Shown: one piece after another, positions 54,975-63,869 of the stretch
Layout: every line of letters starts with the position of its first letter
Numbering within the stretch: the stretch's first letter is position 1
From: Tenacibaculum sp. 190524A05c
GTDB lineage: Bacteria; Bacteroidota; Bacteroidia; Flavobacteriales; Flavobacteriaceae
Assembly (NCBI RefSeq): GCF_964036595.1
Contig: NZ_OZ038523.1
Location: 3,416,501 to 3,480,500, forward strand
DNA length: 64,000 bases
Direction: 5' to 3'
Position numbers and translations under genes: made by a program
Notes under the pieces: generated by a model
The model's input: only the letters and a program-made list of their open reading frames with translations
Told to the model about the DNA's origin: nothing
Databases searched by the model: none

Positions 54975-55029
54975 TTGAGTAACCAATTTAGTCTTCAATA
55001 ATTTAGTCTGGGTAAAACTGTCAAAAACG

Positions 55030-55059
55030 TTGCATTATTTAATGTGAAATTGTATTTTC
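55030..55059 (+). promoter_or_regulatory. Promoter of the PpiD-like gene
   Basis: TTG at 55030-55032, 19-bp spacer, TATTTTCG at 55052-55059, one base off TAnnTTTG. Predicted start near 55065, 23 nt before the ATG. Confidence 0.65.
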
Positions 55060-55087
55060 GCACACTGTTAATAAAATAAATGTAGAA

Positions 55088-57211
55088 ATGGCAATTTTAT
55101 CGAAAATTAGAGAACGCTCTTGGTTATTAATTCTTATCATAGGTTTAGCACTATTTGCTTTTGTATTAGATCCATCAACGTTATCAGATTTCTTTAATTC
55201 TACAAAGATGAATGAAGTTGGGCAGGTGAATGGTGAAACAATCTCTCGTCAAGAATTTGCAGAAGCATTAGATAATTATAAAGCGCAAACAGGTAATCGT
55301 GTATCTGAAATGCAGGCAGCGAAAACTGTTTGGAATAACTTATTACGTCAGAAGATTTACGATAGCCAGTTAGCAGAAGCTGGAATTACTGTAGGAGAAG
55401 CTGATATTTTAAAGGCTTTATATGATACAGAATTTATCAAAAACGATCCTAGGTTCTTAACTACTGATGTTTTTGATAAGGAAAAATTCAAAGAGTTTTT
55501 AGCAACTATCAAAGCTGAAAACGGAGCAGACTGGGCTAATTGGAGACAATATATGGCCTCTGTAAAAAGTAACTTACAAAAAACAACTTACGATAACTTA
55601 GTAGCTGCAGGTTTAGGAGCTTCTTTAAAAGAAGGAGAAAACGAGTACTTGACTGAAAATACTAAGATTAATGCAGATTTAGTATACTTATCTTATACTT
55701 CTGTTCCGGATAGTTCAGTAACTGTAACAAGAGGAGAAATTAAAGATTACATTGCTAAGCATCCTGCTGAGTTTGAGGTTGAGGCTTCTAGAGATGTAAG
55801 ATATGTTAAGTTTAACATTAATGCTACTCCAGAGGATGAGGCAGAGATTAAAGCAGAAGTAGCTAAATTAATCGAAGACTCTACAAACAAACAAGGAGCT
55901 GCTGTTCCTGGTTTAAAATCTACTACAGATTATAAATTATTCTTAGAGGAAACTAATTCAGATCTTCCTTACAAAGATGTAATTCAATATAAAGCGCAAG
56001 TTCCACAAGTTATTGCTGAGGAATTATTCAATGGTAATAAGAACGATGTATTTGGTCCTTATAAAGATCAAGGATACTTCAAGTTATCAAAGATTACCGA
56101 GGTAATGGAATTACCTGATTCTGCGCAAGCAAGACACATTTTAATTCCTATCGCTGGTGCGCCAAGTGCAGATCCATCTGTAACAAATACTGATGAGCAA
56201 GCAAAGCAATTAGCAGATAGTTTATTAACTGTTGTAAAAAGAGATAAATCTAAATTCGAAAGTTTAGTAAAAGAATTTTCTTCAGATAAAGGATCTGTTG
56301 AAAAAGGAGGTTTCTACGATTGGTTCCCATACAACAGAATGGTACCTGAATTTAGAGATTTTGTTTTTGAAGGTAAAAAAGGAGATATGGGAGTAGTAAA
56401 GTCTACTTTCGGATATCACGTAATTTTAGTTGAAGGACAAAAGAACTTCCAGAAAGCTATTAAATTAGCAACATTTGCTCGTCAAATTGAAGCTTCAGAA
56501 GTAACAGAGAATAATGTATTCCAAGATGCTGAAACTTTTGCTTTAGATATTTCTAAAGGAACTAGTATTGATGAAGCTGCGAAGCAAAAGAACTTAACTA
56601 CGTTACCAGCTGTTGGTTTAAAAGCTTTAGACGAAAATGTACCTGGTTTAGGAAACGAAAGACAAATCATTACTTGGGCTTTTGGTAAAGATCTTAAAGT
56701 TGGAGATTACAAGCGTTTTGATGTTGAAGGAGGATATGTAGTTGCTACATTAACTAACATTACGGAAAAAGGATTAATGCCTGTTGACAAAGCGATCAAT
56801 AAAGTGCGTCCAATTATCTTAAATGAGAAAAAAGCTGCAATATTAGACGGTAAGTTTTCAGGATCTACGTTAAAAGATATCGCATCTTCAAACAAACAAA
56901 GTGTAAGATCTATTTCTTCAGTTAATTTAAAGTCTCCTACGTTAACAGGAATTGGATTTGAGCCAAAAGTTGTTGGAGCAATGTTAAATGCAAAAGAAGG
57001 TCAATTATACACTAAGATTGCTGGAGATAGAGGAGTATATGCATTTGTTGTTACAGGTAAAGAATTACCTACTGCATTACCAAACTATGATACATATCGT
57101 AAGAGATTAGCAAATCAAAGAAGAAACCAAACATTTAATATGTTTGAAGCGATTAAGAAAGCTTCTGATATTGAAGATGGAGTAAGTTCATTCTACGGAA
57201 TTGATCAATAA
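55088..57211 (+). CDS. PpiD-like peptidyl-prolyl isomerase
   Basis: 707 aa periplasmic foldase anchored by an N-terminal membrane helix (about 11-28, WLLILIIGLALFAFVL). SurA/PpiD N-terminal chaperone region (35-230), a parvulin domain (about 340-450: ARHILIP, SSDKGSVEKGGFYDWFPYNRMVPEF in parts, FGYHVILVEG), and a second, degenerate parvulin-like region toward the end. It helps outer-membrane and secreted proteins fold, in keeping with the envelope genes upstream. Confidence 0.92.
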   Translation: MAILSKIRERSWLLILIIGLALFAFVLDPSTLSDFFNSTKMNEVGQVNGETISRQEFAEALDNYKAQTGNRVSEMQAAKTVWNNLLRQKIYDSQLAEAGITVGEADILKALYDTEFIKNDPRFLTTDVFDKEKFKEFLATIKAENGADWANWRQYMASVKSNLQKTTYDNLVAAGLGASLKEGENEYLTENTKINADLVYLSYTSVPDSSVTVTRGEIKDYIAKHPAEFEVEASRDVRYVKFNINATPEDEAEIKAEVAKLIEDSTNKQGAAVPGLKSTTDYKLFLEETNSDLPYKDVIQYKAQVPQVIAEELFNGNKNDVFGPYKDQGYFKLSKITEVMELPDSAQARHILIPIAGAPSADPSVTNTDEQAKQLADSLLTVVKRDKSKFESLVKEFSSDKGSVEKGGFYDWFPYNRMVPEFRDFVFEGKKGDMGVVKSTFGYHVILVEGQKNFQKAIKLATFARQIEASEVTENNVFQDAETFALDISKGTSIDEAAKQKNLTTLPAVGLKALDENVPGLGNERQIITWAFGKDLKVGDYKRFDVEGGYVVATLTNITEKGLMPVDKAINKVRPIILNEKKAAILDGKFSGSTLKDIASSNKQSVRSISSVNLKSPTLTGIGFEPKVVGAMLNAKEGQLYTKIAGDRGVYAFVVTGKELPTALPNYDTYRKRLANQRRNQTFNMFEAIKKASDIEDGVSSFYGIDQ

Positions 57212-57232
57212 GATCATTCCTAAATTATATAA

Positions 57233-57264
57233 AAAAAGACCGAGTTTTTACTCGGTCTTTTTTT
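57233..57264 (+). terminator. Terminator after PpiD-like gene
   Basis: AAAAAGACCGAG / CTCGGTCTTTTT with loop TTTTTA. Confidence 0.93.
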
Positions 57265-57348
57265 ATACCTATTACTAGGTATATTTTAGGTTTAGATTGA
57301 TATCTATATTTATCAAGTAATATATTAATTGTTTAAATATACTTGATT

Positions 57349-57753
57349 ATGAAAGAATTAGCGGTTTTATTTTGTTTGTTAGGTACAATAACTTTTGAAA
57401 CTCAGACCAATTATAATGAGGGTAAATTAGAGAATACACAATCCTATGGTATGCCTGTTTTTTATGTTCATGCAAATTTCAAAGGAGCATCATTATCTAT
57501 TAACTGTACGGAGTTCGAACTAAGAAATATAGGTTGGCAAGATCAAATTTCGTCTTTATATATACCTCAAAATCAGGGTTGGAAAGTTGTGATGTATCAA
57601 GATAGTCACTTTAACGATACACATCGAAATGCGCGTGTTTATATTGCAACTAGTAGCATTGTAAATTTTGATAAAATAAGGTTTAATGATCAAGTTTCTT
57701 CAATTAAAATATATAAGTATGGGGTCCTTCAAGGAGATTGTATTTGGAAATAA
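57349..57753 (+). CDS. Secreted beta/gamma-crystallin-like protein
   Basis: 134 aa from the ATG at 57349 (a TTG at 57343 would add two residues). The N-terminal hydrophobic stretch (LAVLFCLLGTITFE) is a short signal peptide. It holds one two-motif beta/gamma-crystallin domain: VFYVHANFKGASLS ... GWQDQISSLYI and WKVVMYQDSHFND ... FNDQVSSIKI. The second motif has the calcium-binding NDQVSS exactly as (N/D)(N/D)xx(S/T)S; the first reads QDQISS. Bacterial members are usually secreted calcium-binding modules. One disulfide is possible (two or more Cys). Confidence 0.8.
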   Translation: MKELAVLFCLLGTITFETQTNYNEGKLENTQSYGMPVFYVHANFKGASLSINCTEFELRNIGWQDQISSLYIPQNQGWKVVMYQDSHFNDTHRNARVYIATSSIVNFDKIRFNDQVSSIKIYKYGVLQGDCIWK

Positions 57754-57801
57754 GGGAGTACTTATTTATTAAATTTTGATAAAGAAATTCTCGTAAATAA
57801 C

Positions 57802-57831
57802 AAAACGCTATCTCAATTAAGATAGCGTTTT
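57802..57831. terminator. Bidirectional terminator
   Basis: AAAACGCTATCT / AGATAGCGTTTT, 12-bp stem, loop CAATTA, between the crystallin gene and the convergent accessory genes. Confidence 0.92.
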
Positions 57832-57841
57832 TGTTTATAAA

Positions 57842-58225
57842 TTATCGATGCAAATCAGTGTTGTATTCGTGTGGAACACTATCTGGGTTCTTAATAAACC
57901 AATCTACAATTCTGTCCGTTAATCGATCATAAATATCGTCATCTAAATAAGGTTGTTCAAAATTCAGAAGTCTTTGGATATCTGATTCAATTTGGTTTAC
58001 GGTTTCTTGGTCAAATTCATTAGAATTTATTAGAATGTCCTTAACGTAAAGTCCTAAAATTTCATGTCCATCATCCCAATTAATATTTCCATTTCGATGT
58101 GCCTCATCTCTCAGTTTTTCAACTGCTCGAAGTAGTTCACCTTGAACTGTCTTTGCTTGTCCAGATTTTGGTACATATTCCTGCCAAATAAACTTTGCTT
58201 TTTCAAAATATTCTTCTTTTGTCAT
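57842..58225 (-). CDS. Unknown helical protein, 127 aa (cassette 1)
   Basis: Soluble, acidic, all-helical by appearance, no signal peptide. Opening TKEEYFEKAKFIWQEYVPKSGQAKTVQGEL and the RAVEKLRDEAHRNGNINWDDGHE stretch (given in parts: IWQEYVPKSGQAKT, EAHRNGNINWDDGHE) are the most distinctive. Not recognised. It is the last gene of the minus-strand accessory run and has its own intergenic block upstream (58238-58306). Confidence 0.65.
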   Translation of the reverse strand: MTKEEYFEKAKFIWQEYVPKSGQAKTVQGELLRAVEKLRDEAHRNGNINWDDGHEILGLYVKDILINSNEFDQETVNQIESDIQRLLNFEQPYLDDDIYDRLTDRIVDWFIKNPDSVPHEYNTDLHR

Positions 58226-58237
58226 TTTCGTACTTGC

Positions 58238-58341
58238 ATGTAACGGTCTCGTATAATCGTTAGTTACGGGTTTAAAGTTAGGGTTTTTGGGTTAAGCACT
58301 GACCCTGGTAATTCCGAGTGGATTCGGACGTAGTCGAATCC
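58238..58341 (-). repeat. Cassette-type intergenic block 1
   Basis: Contains AACGGTCTCGTATA (58242-58255), GTTTTTGGGTTAAGCACT (58283-58300) and a hairpin GGATTCG / CGAATCC (58320-58326 / 58335-58341), preceded by an AGGGT/ACCCT pair. The first two blocks recur at 59063 and 59091. Confidence 0.65.
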
Positions 58342-58395
58342 GCCGTAATTGAGGTTATTCATTGTTGGTAACAAGTTTTTTGTTATTTAGTTACT

Positions 58396-59034
58396 TTAAA
58401 TTTCTATTGTAGTAAAGTATATGTTTTCAGTCGGCTCGCTCCAATTAAACTCATAATTTCCTTTCAATGCGATGGGAGGTCCATATGGTTTAGCCGTCCG
58501 ATATTCTAAAACTTGACCTGATTTATATTTCGAACCTTTTCTGATGTCAAAATCTTTGGTGTCTTCAGAATATTCTGATTGATTTACATAGTGATTATGG
58601 TCAGTCGAAATAAAAAGATAATTCAAGTCAATTCCATTTTCTTTATATGCTTCGAGATTCGAAATGTCTTTGAAAATGTCATATCTATTATTTGGTTCTC
58701 TATGGTTTTTCTTTTTGAAGTACTTTAATTCAATAGCTCCAATCGCAAACTCGTTTTCAGTTCCAAAAGTTACCAAAATATCTACTCTCGCATTTTTGCT
58801 GTTACTTTTAATACTAGTCGATTTTAACTTTATATAATTTTCCATTTCGAGATTGAATTTCTCGTTCGGATGAAATTCATAAAGCTGTCCAAAGACTTTT
58901 AAAATATATCCTAATTCAAGTTGGAAAGAAGCCTCATTTTTAGAAATTATTCCTCCATTTGCAAGTTTCATTTCCAATGTCCGAAATGACATTTCAATTA
59001 TTTCTTTTAATCGATTTCGGTATTTTTCAATCAT
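58396..59034 (-). CDS. PD-(D/E)XK nuclease-like protein (cassette 2)
   Basis: 212 aa. A helical front is followed by the nuclease-fold signature ARVDILVTFG with Asp85 and AIELKYFKKK with Glu102 and Lys104, matching the D...(E)xK arrangement of PD-(D/E)XK enzymes; Glu40 in QLELGYIL may be the upstream acidic residue. Such stand-alone proteins occur as restriction-like or defence nucleases and as decayed DNA-repair enzymes. No methyltransferase or partner gene is next to it. Its function is open. Confidence 0.65.
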   Translation of the reverse strand: MIEKYRNRLKEIIEMSFRTLEMKLANGGIISKNEASFQLELGYILKVFGQLYEFHPNEKFNLEMENYIKLKSTSIKSNSKNARVDILVTFGTENEFAIGAIELKYFKKKNHREPNNRYDIFKDISNLEAYKENGIDLNYLFISTDHNHYVNQSEYSEDTKDFDIRKGSKYKSGQVLEYRTAKPYGPPIALKGNYEFNWSEPTENIYFTTIEI

Positions 59035-59054
59035 TCGCTATGATTTTTCTTAAA

Positions 59055-59104
59055 TGTGTTAAAACGGTCTTGTATATGAAAAGTAGCAGGTTTTTAAGCA
59101 CTAA
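59055..59104 (-). repeat. Cassette-type intergenic block 2
   Basis: AACGGTCTTGTATA (59063-59076) and GGTTTTTAAGCACTAAC (59089-59105), the same two blocks as in block 1 with 19 nt less between them. Lies 20-70 bp upstream of the PD-(D/E)XK gene. Confidence 0.65.
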
Positions 59105-59149
59105 CTTTTCAGTTTATAAATGAACTTTATTTTATTATTTATCTTTCGT

Positions 59150-59905
59150 TTAAGTACTTAAACTTCCATTATTTTTATACGTTGTTGGCATACGTTTTTC
59201 TTTTAATCTCTTTTTATCAATTTCTGTGTATATTTTTTCATTTTCTTCGTGTAGAAAGCCTCTATATCTTATGGTTTTACCTTTAAAATTTAATTCCGAA
59301 TCATCAATATGTGCATAGCCTGTCTCGTATCCATTGTTTTTTCCTTTAACTATAATCCCACCTTCTCCACCACAATGTGCCCATAAGATTAAAATTGCTT
59401 TTATGTTATTAATTTCAGACCCAATATTTTCATAAGCCTTTTGAACTAATGAGAAATTAAATCTATTATTTCTAAAATCGTAGTCGTTTACAGAATAAAG
59501 TATTTCATCTAAAATAAACTCTTCATAGTCTTCCTCAATAGGTTTGTTTTTAAAACTATTATAAAGTTTATCATTCTTGAAATACATTTTCTCACCAATT
59601 TCATTGAAAGGATGGTTTTTTATTTTGTCAAATAGAACTTCAGTTCTGTTATGTTCAGGAATAGTGAAACATAACTTTATAATTTCTAACGCCAACTTTT
59701 CAGATATTAGGATAGATATATAAGGTTTGTCACCATTTTTAATTGATTCGTATTGGTGCTTAAACAAACGAATGAATTCTAAATCGATATTTTCATTTTC
59801 GTGAAGAGAATAAAAATCCAAAACTTCTTTTGGAATTAGAATACCGGTTTTTTCGGCAAAATAATTTGCCATTTCAAGTATCTTTAATTCTGAATTTTTA
59901 GTCAT
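59150..59905 (-). CDS. Unknown protein, 251 aa (cassette 3)
   Basis: Not recognised. Soluble mixed alpha/beta protein; the first 110 residues are helical (ANYFAEKTGILIPKEVLDFYSLH), the second half has ILILWAHCGGEGGIIVKGKNNGYETGYAHIDD (shown in parts: ILILWAHCGGEGG, GYETGYAHIDD), a Gly/His-rich segment that could be an enzyme loop. It follows the endonuclease V-like gene by 9 bp on the same strand, so they are probably co-transcribed and may work together. Confidence 0.65.
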   Translation of the reverse strand: MTKNSELKILEMANYFAEKTGILIPKEVLDFYSLHENENIDLEFIRLFKHQYESIKNGDKPYISILISEKLALEIIKLCFTIPEHNRTEVLFDKIKNHPFNEIGEKMYFKNDKLYNSFKNKPIEEDYEEFILDEILYSVNDYDFRNNRFNFSLVQKAYENIGSEINNIKAILILWAHCGGEGGIIVKGKNNGYETGYAHIDDSELNFKGKTIRYRGFLHEENEKIYTEIDKKRLKEKRMPTTYKNNGSLST

Positions 59906-59914
59906 GTTCTTCTA

Positions 59915-60415
59915 TTATTTTTCTTTACTTTTTTGGTCTACTAGTTTTAGAAGGTCTGGAATTCTGTACTTTCCTTTCATATTTTTAATCAAGTATGCAG
60001 ATTTTTTTAAATCTATCCCAATTGAGGTTATAAATAGTGGGTTTTTACTAATCCCTCTATATATTTTGATATGATTATTTGAAGCTTCACTAAACTTTTT
60101 TTTGGCAACTCCAATAATTGGAATTTTAGAATTCAATTTTTCAAATAAGTAAGCGCCTAACCCAAATTTCCCTTCTTCATTCAAAGTAACATAACCATCA
60201 ATAATTATTAATTCTATTTCAGTTTTGTTAAACTCATTTAGTATTCCTTCAATACATGGTAATTCTCTTTTATAAAACTCCCCAGAGATGTATTCTGAAG
60301 AGTAATTAGAAAAAGATTGTTTAATATTCATTACCTCTTCGGATTCCCAATCCTTAAAGCTTATTGCAACAGTTTTTGCTAATTCTCTATAGTGTACATC
60401 AATTGCAATTATCAT
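59915..60415 (-). CDS. Short endonuclease V-like protein (cassette 3)
   Basis: 166 aa from the ATG at 60415; an in-frame ATG at 60538 lies upstream of the intergenic block and was not used. Pattern of endonuclease V: IIAIDVHY (Asp6), YISGEFYKRELP (Glu51; usual YIPGFLAFRELP), IIDGYVTL with Asp73, GLGAYLFEKLNSKIPIIGVAKKKF (part) and KYRIPDLLKLVD. It is about 60 residues shorter than Nfi (about 225) and the DGHG motif reads DGYV, so activity on deaminated bases is uncertain. Canonical family members are repair enzymes; a free-standing short form in a cassette-like run is unusual. Confidence 0.7.
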   Translation of the reverse strand: MIIAIDVHYRELAKTVAISFKDWESEEVMNIKQSFSNYSSEYISGEFYKRELPCIEGILNEFNKTEIELIIIDGYVTLNEEGKFGLGAYLFEKLNSKIPIIGVAKKKFSEASNNHIKIYRGISKNPLFITSIGIDLKKSAYLIKNMKGKYRIPDLLKLVDQKSKEK

Positions 60416-60426
60416 TTTTTTAGAAA

Positions 60427-60472
60427 TGTTTGCCAACGTTTGTATATAAAACAATGAGGTATTTCTGCATTT
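60427..60472 (-). repeat. Cassette-type intergenic block 3 (divergent)
   Basis: CCAACGTTTGTATATAAAAC and AGGTATTTCTGCATT, weaker matches to the blocks at 59063 and 58242, in the same order and position upstream of the endonuclease V-like gene. Confidence 0.45.
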
Positions 60473-60592
60473 ATATAGTTGTTTGTTAAACAGTTGTTTT
60501 TTAGCTTTTTTATGCGTTGAATAGATTAAAAATAGCAATTCTTTTTTGCAAATCTTCCTTAAGAGGAATAAATATCAGAATTTAATTAAAAC

Positions 60593-60626
60593 AAAAAAAG
60601 CAACCTCAATTGAGATTGCTTTTTTT
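60593..60626. terminator. Bidirectional terminator
   Basis: AAAAAAAGCAA(C)CTC / GAG(A)TTGCTTTTTTT, between lpdA and the accessory genes, with T-runs on both strands. Confidence 0.88.
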
Positions 60627-60647
60627 AATATAGTTTAAAACGTTGTA

Positions 60648-62048
60648 TTAAGCATTTAATGGTTTACCATCCCAAGCTGCTTTAGCTGCTTCTTTAACAG
60701 CTTCAGAGTATGTTGGATGTCCATGACAAATACGTGCAATATCTTCTGCAGAAGCTCTGAATTCCATCGCAACGGCCATTTCCATAATTAAATCAGCTAC
60801 ACGAGCACCAACCATATGAACTCCTAAAACTTCATCTGTGTTTTTATCAGCTAATACTTTTACAAAACCATCAATGTCTCCACTTGCTCTAGATCTACCT
60901 AAAGCACGCATTGAGAATTTTCCTGATTTGTAGTCAACGTTTGCAGCCTTTAATTCGTCTTCTGTTTTTCCAACAGCAGCAACTTCTGGCCAAGTATAAA
61001 TAATTCCAGGAATTAAATTATAATCAATATGTGGTTTTTCTCCAGCTAAATACTCAGCAACAACAACACCTTCTTCTTCTGCTTTATGTGCTAACATTGC
61101 ACCGCGAACAACATCTCCAATTGCGTAAATATTAGAAACATTAGTTTGTAAATGATCATTTACATCTATCTGTCCTCTTTCAGTAACTTTTACTCCAGCT
61201 TTATCTAATCCTAAACCTTCGGTATATGGTCTACGTCCAACCGCAACTAAACAATAATCACCAGTAAAAGTAACTTCTTCTCCTTTTTTATTTGTTGCTT
61301 TTACAACAACTTCATCTCCGTTTCTTTCAACAGCAGTAACACCGTGACTTACATTAAATTTTACACCTTGTTTCTTTAAAACTTTAGTTAATTCTTTAGA
61401 AACATCTTTATCCATTGTAGGTGTAATCATTGGGGCATATTCCACAACAGAAACATCAGCACCTAAACGCTTATATACTGAACCTAATTCTAATCCAATA
61501 ACTCCACCACCAATAACAATTAAATGTTTTGGTACTTCTTTTAATTTTAAAGCTTCTGTTGAAGTAATGATTCTTTCTTTATCAATTGAGATAAACGGTA
61601 ATGTTGATGGTTTAGAACCTGTAGCGATAATAATGTTTGTTCCTTCAATAACTTCAGAACTTCCATCATTTTTGGTAACTTTTACGTGAGTAGCATCTTC
61701 AAAAGAACCTAATCCTTCGTAAACATCAATGTTATTTTTATCCATTAAATATTTAATACCACCAGTAGTTGTTTCAACCACTTTAGCTTTACGCTCAATC
61801 ATTTTTCCGAAGTCGAACTTCGGATTTTCAACTGAAATTCCGTGCTCTTCAAAATGATGTACAGCGTCATAATAATGATGAGAAGAATCTAATAAAGCTT
61901 TTGAAGGTATACATCCTACATTTAAACAGGTACCTCCTAATGTTGAATATTTTTCTATGATGGCAACTTTTTTACCTAGTTGAGATGCTCTTACCGCAGC
62001 AATATATCCTCCTGGGCCAGAACCTATAACGATAATATCGTATTTCAT
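60648..62048 (-). CDS. lpdA: Dihydrolipoyl dehydrogenase
   Basis: 466 aa flavoprotein E3 of 2-oxo acid dehydrogenase complexes. FAD motif IIVIGSGPGGYIAAVRA at the start, redox pair GGTCLNVGCIPSK, NAD motif VIGGGVIGLELGS near residue 185, and the catalytic HGHPTYSE... His/Glu pair CHGHPTYSEAV near the end. Monocistronic between two terminators. Confidence 0.97.
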   Translation of the reverse strand: MKYDIIVIGSGPGGYIAAVRASQLGKKVAIIEKYSTLGGTCLNVGCIPSKALLDSSHHYYDAVHHFEEHGISVENPKFDFGKMIERKAKVVETTTGGIKYLMDKNNIDVYEGLGSFEDATHVKVTKNDGSSEVIEGTNIIIATGSKPSTLPFISIDKERIITSTEALKLKEVPKHLIVIGGGVIGLELGSVYKRLGADVSVVEYAPMITPTMDKDVSKELTKVLKKQGVKFNVSHGVTAVERNGDEVVVKATNKKGEEVTFTGDYCLVAVGRRPYTEGLGLDKAGVKVTERGQIDVNDHLQTNVSNIYAIGDVVRGAMLAHKAEEEGVVVAEYLAGEKPHIDYNLIPGIIYTWPEVAAVGKTEDELKAANVDYKSGKFSMRALGRSRASGDIDGFVKVLADKNTDEVLGVHMVGARVADLIMEMAVAMEFRASAEDIARICHGHPTYSEAVKEAAKAAWDGKPLNA

Positions 62049-62069
62049 GAGATGTTTTTATTTTGGATA

Positions 62070-62077
62070 CAAAATTA
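62070..62077 (-). promoter_or_regulatory. -7 box of lpdA
   Basis: On the minus strand TAATTTTG matches TAnnTTTG, 22 bp before the ATG. No well-spaced -33 TTG. Confidence 0.5.
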
Positions 62078-62147
62078 CAATTATTTACCAATAAAAACCC
62101 AGTATTAGTTATTATTGCTATTTTTAAACGAATAAGTTAATTACTGT

Positions 62148-62615
62148 ATGAAATTATTAAAGAAAATAGGTTGGGTAGCAATAGGTTTATTACTGGTTAT
62201 TCAATTTATTCCAACAGAAAAAAATGAAGGTCAACTAAGTTCTTTAGATGCTTTTAAAAATGAGACAAAACCTTCGAAAGAAGTAGAGAAAATATTATCA
62301 AAAGCTTGTTATGATTGCCATAGTAATGTAACTAACTATCCTTGGTATCATAGTATTGCTCCAATTAACTTTTGGATGAATCATCATGTTGAAGAAGGAA
62401 AAGAACATTTTAATTTATCTGAATGGAATAACTATTCTTTAAAGAGGAAAGAGCATAAAATGGAAGAGTTCTGGGAAGAAGTTGAAGAAAAACATATGCC
62501 TCTTGATTCTTATACTTGGACTCATGGTGATGCAAAGCTATCTGATGAAGAGATAACTATGGTTGTGTCTTGGGCTAAAACTGTACAAGAAAATTATAAG
62601 GCTCAAATAAAGTAG
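62148..62615 (+). CDS. Haem-binding (CxxCH) protein
   Basis: 155 aa with an N-terminal membrane anchor/signal (IGWVAIGLLLVIQFIP). It has one haem site ACYDCHSN (CxxCH near residue 52), followed by NYPWYHSIAPINFWMNHHVEEG in parts, the signature of the Bacteroidota Haem_bd domain (PF14376-type). A periplasmic cytochrome-like electron carrier or sensor; no oxidase genes are nearby. Confidence 0.87.
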   Translation: MKLLKKIGWVAIGLLLVIQFIPTEKNEGQLSSLDAFKNETKPSKEVEKILSKACYDCHSNVTNYPWYHSIAPINFWMNHHVEEGKEHFNLSEWNNYSLKRKEHKMEEFWEEVEEKHMPLDSYTWTHGDAKLSDEEITMVVSWAKTVQENYKAQIK

Positions 62616-62618
62616 TAA

Positions 62619-63863
62619 TTGAATAGAACTGTTCTTATCATTGGATATGTTTGGGTTGAACCCAATTCTTCGGCAGCAGGAAGTAGAATGCTGCAACTCA
62701 TCCAAACATTTATAAAATCAAAGTTTAATGTCGTTTTTGCTAGTCCTGCTGTAAAAGGTGAAAAAGCAATTAACCTCAGTGATTTAGAAGTAAAAGAAGT
62801 TGCTATTGAATTGAATTCACCGAGTTTTGATACATTCATTTCAGAACTACAACCTGAGATTGTCATGTTCGATCGATTTATGATGGAAGAACAGTTTGGT
62901 TGGCGAGTAGCGGAACATTGTCCTAGTGCATTACGAATTTTAGATACAGAAGATTTGCATTTCCTTAGAAAAGTAAGACATCAATTACTTAAAAAAGATA
63001 TTCCATTTTCTACAAAAGCTTTGCTGAAATCGAATGAGGCAAAACGAGAAATAGCTTCAATTCTAAGGTGTGATTTAAGTTTAATCATTTCTACGTTTGA
63101 AGTTCAATTGTTGAAAGAAGTTTTTAAAGTAGATAAAAGTATTTTATTACATCTACCTTTTATGCTAGAGGAACTTTCTGAGGAAAAAATTGATACTTGG
63201 AAATCATTTGAGGAAAGAGATCATTTTGTTTTTGTAGGTAATTTTTTCCATCAACCCAATGTTGATGCAGTTCTGGAATTGAAGAGAATTTGGCCATACA
63301 TTAGAAAGCGATTACCAAAGGCAGAAGTTCATATTTATGGCGCTTATGTACATCAACAAATTCAACAGTTACATAAACCTAATAATGGTTTTGTTGTGAA
63401 AGGATTTGCTGAAAATGCAATGCAAGTTGTAAGTGAAGCGAAGGTTGTACTGGCACCAATACGATTTGGAGCAGGAATTAAAGGAAAACTTACAGAAGCA
63501 ATGTTATGTGGAACTCCAAGTGTAACTACAGCAATTGGAGCAGAAGGGATGCATGACAATTTACCATGGAATGGTTTTGTTTCTGAGAATTCTGATGATT
63601 TTATTGAAAAAGCTATTGAGTTATATACCAGCGAAGAACAGTGGAGTAATGCTCAGAAAAATGGAATTTCAATTATCAATTCTATATATAAGAAAGAAAC
63701 TCTTGAACAGAACTTTATAAAGGCTACAAATGATTTAATTTCAAATTTAGAAAACCATAGAACTAATAATTTCTTAGGTTCTTTATTGCAACATCAAACG
63801 CTACAATCCACAAAATATATGAGTAAGTGGATTGAGGAGAAAAACAGGAAAACAGAAAATTAA
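62619..63863 (+). CDS. GT4-type glycosyltransferase
   Basis: 414 aa, TTG start directly behind the haem-protein stop codon (TAG TAA spacing 3 bp). N-terminal Rossmann-like domain (VLIIGYVWVEPNSSAAGSRM), C-terminal UDP-sugar domain with FVGNFFHQPNVDAV, VHIYGAYV and GAGIKGKLTEAMLCGTP, the last with the catalytic-site Glu. Probably adds a sugar to a cell-surface glycan; acceptor unknown. No other glycan gene is visible before the window ends. Confidence 0.88.
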   Translation: MNRTVLIIGYVWVEPNSSAAGSRMLQLIQTFIKSKFNVVFASPAVKGEKAINLSDLEVKEVAIELNSPSFDTFISELQPEIVMFDRFMMEEQFGWRVAEHCPSALRILDTEDLHFLRKVRHQLLKKDIPFSTKALLKSNEAKREIASILRCDLSLIISTFEVQLLKEVFKVDKSILLHLPFMLEELSEEKIDTWKSFEERDHFVFVGNFFHQPNVDAVLELKRIWPYIRKRLPKAEVHIYGAYVHQQIQQLHKPNNGFVVKGFAENAMQVVSEAKVVLAPIRFGAGIKGKLTEAMLCGTPSVTTAIGAEGMHDNLPWNGFVSENSDDFIEKAIELYTSEEQWSNAQKNGISIINSIYKKETLEQNFIKATNDLISNLENHRTNNFLGSLLQHQTLQSTKYMSKWIEEKNRKTEN

Positions 63864-63869
63864 TTATTA

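Noticed and set aside
57842..58225. Toxin-antitoxin pair with the next gene
   Set aside because: The genes are 170 bp apart with their own upstream blocks, and neither matches a known toxin or antitoxin pattern.
60416..60538. N-terminal extension of the endonuclease V-like protein
   Set aside because: It lies in the conserved intergenic block; the family fold begins at the ATG at 60415.
57836..60550. Prophage, ICE or restriction-modification island
   Set aside because: No integrase, structural, transfer or methyltransferase gene; only four small genes, so cassette-like is the furthest the evidence goes.
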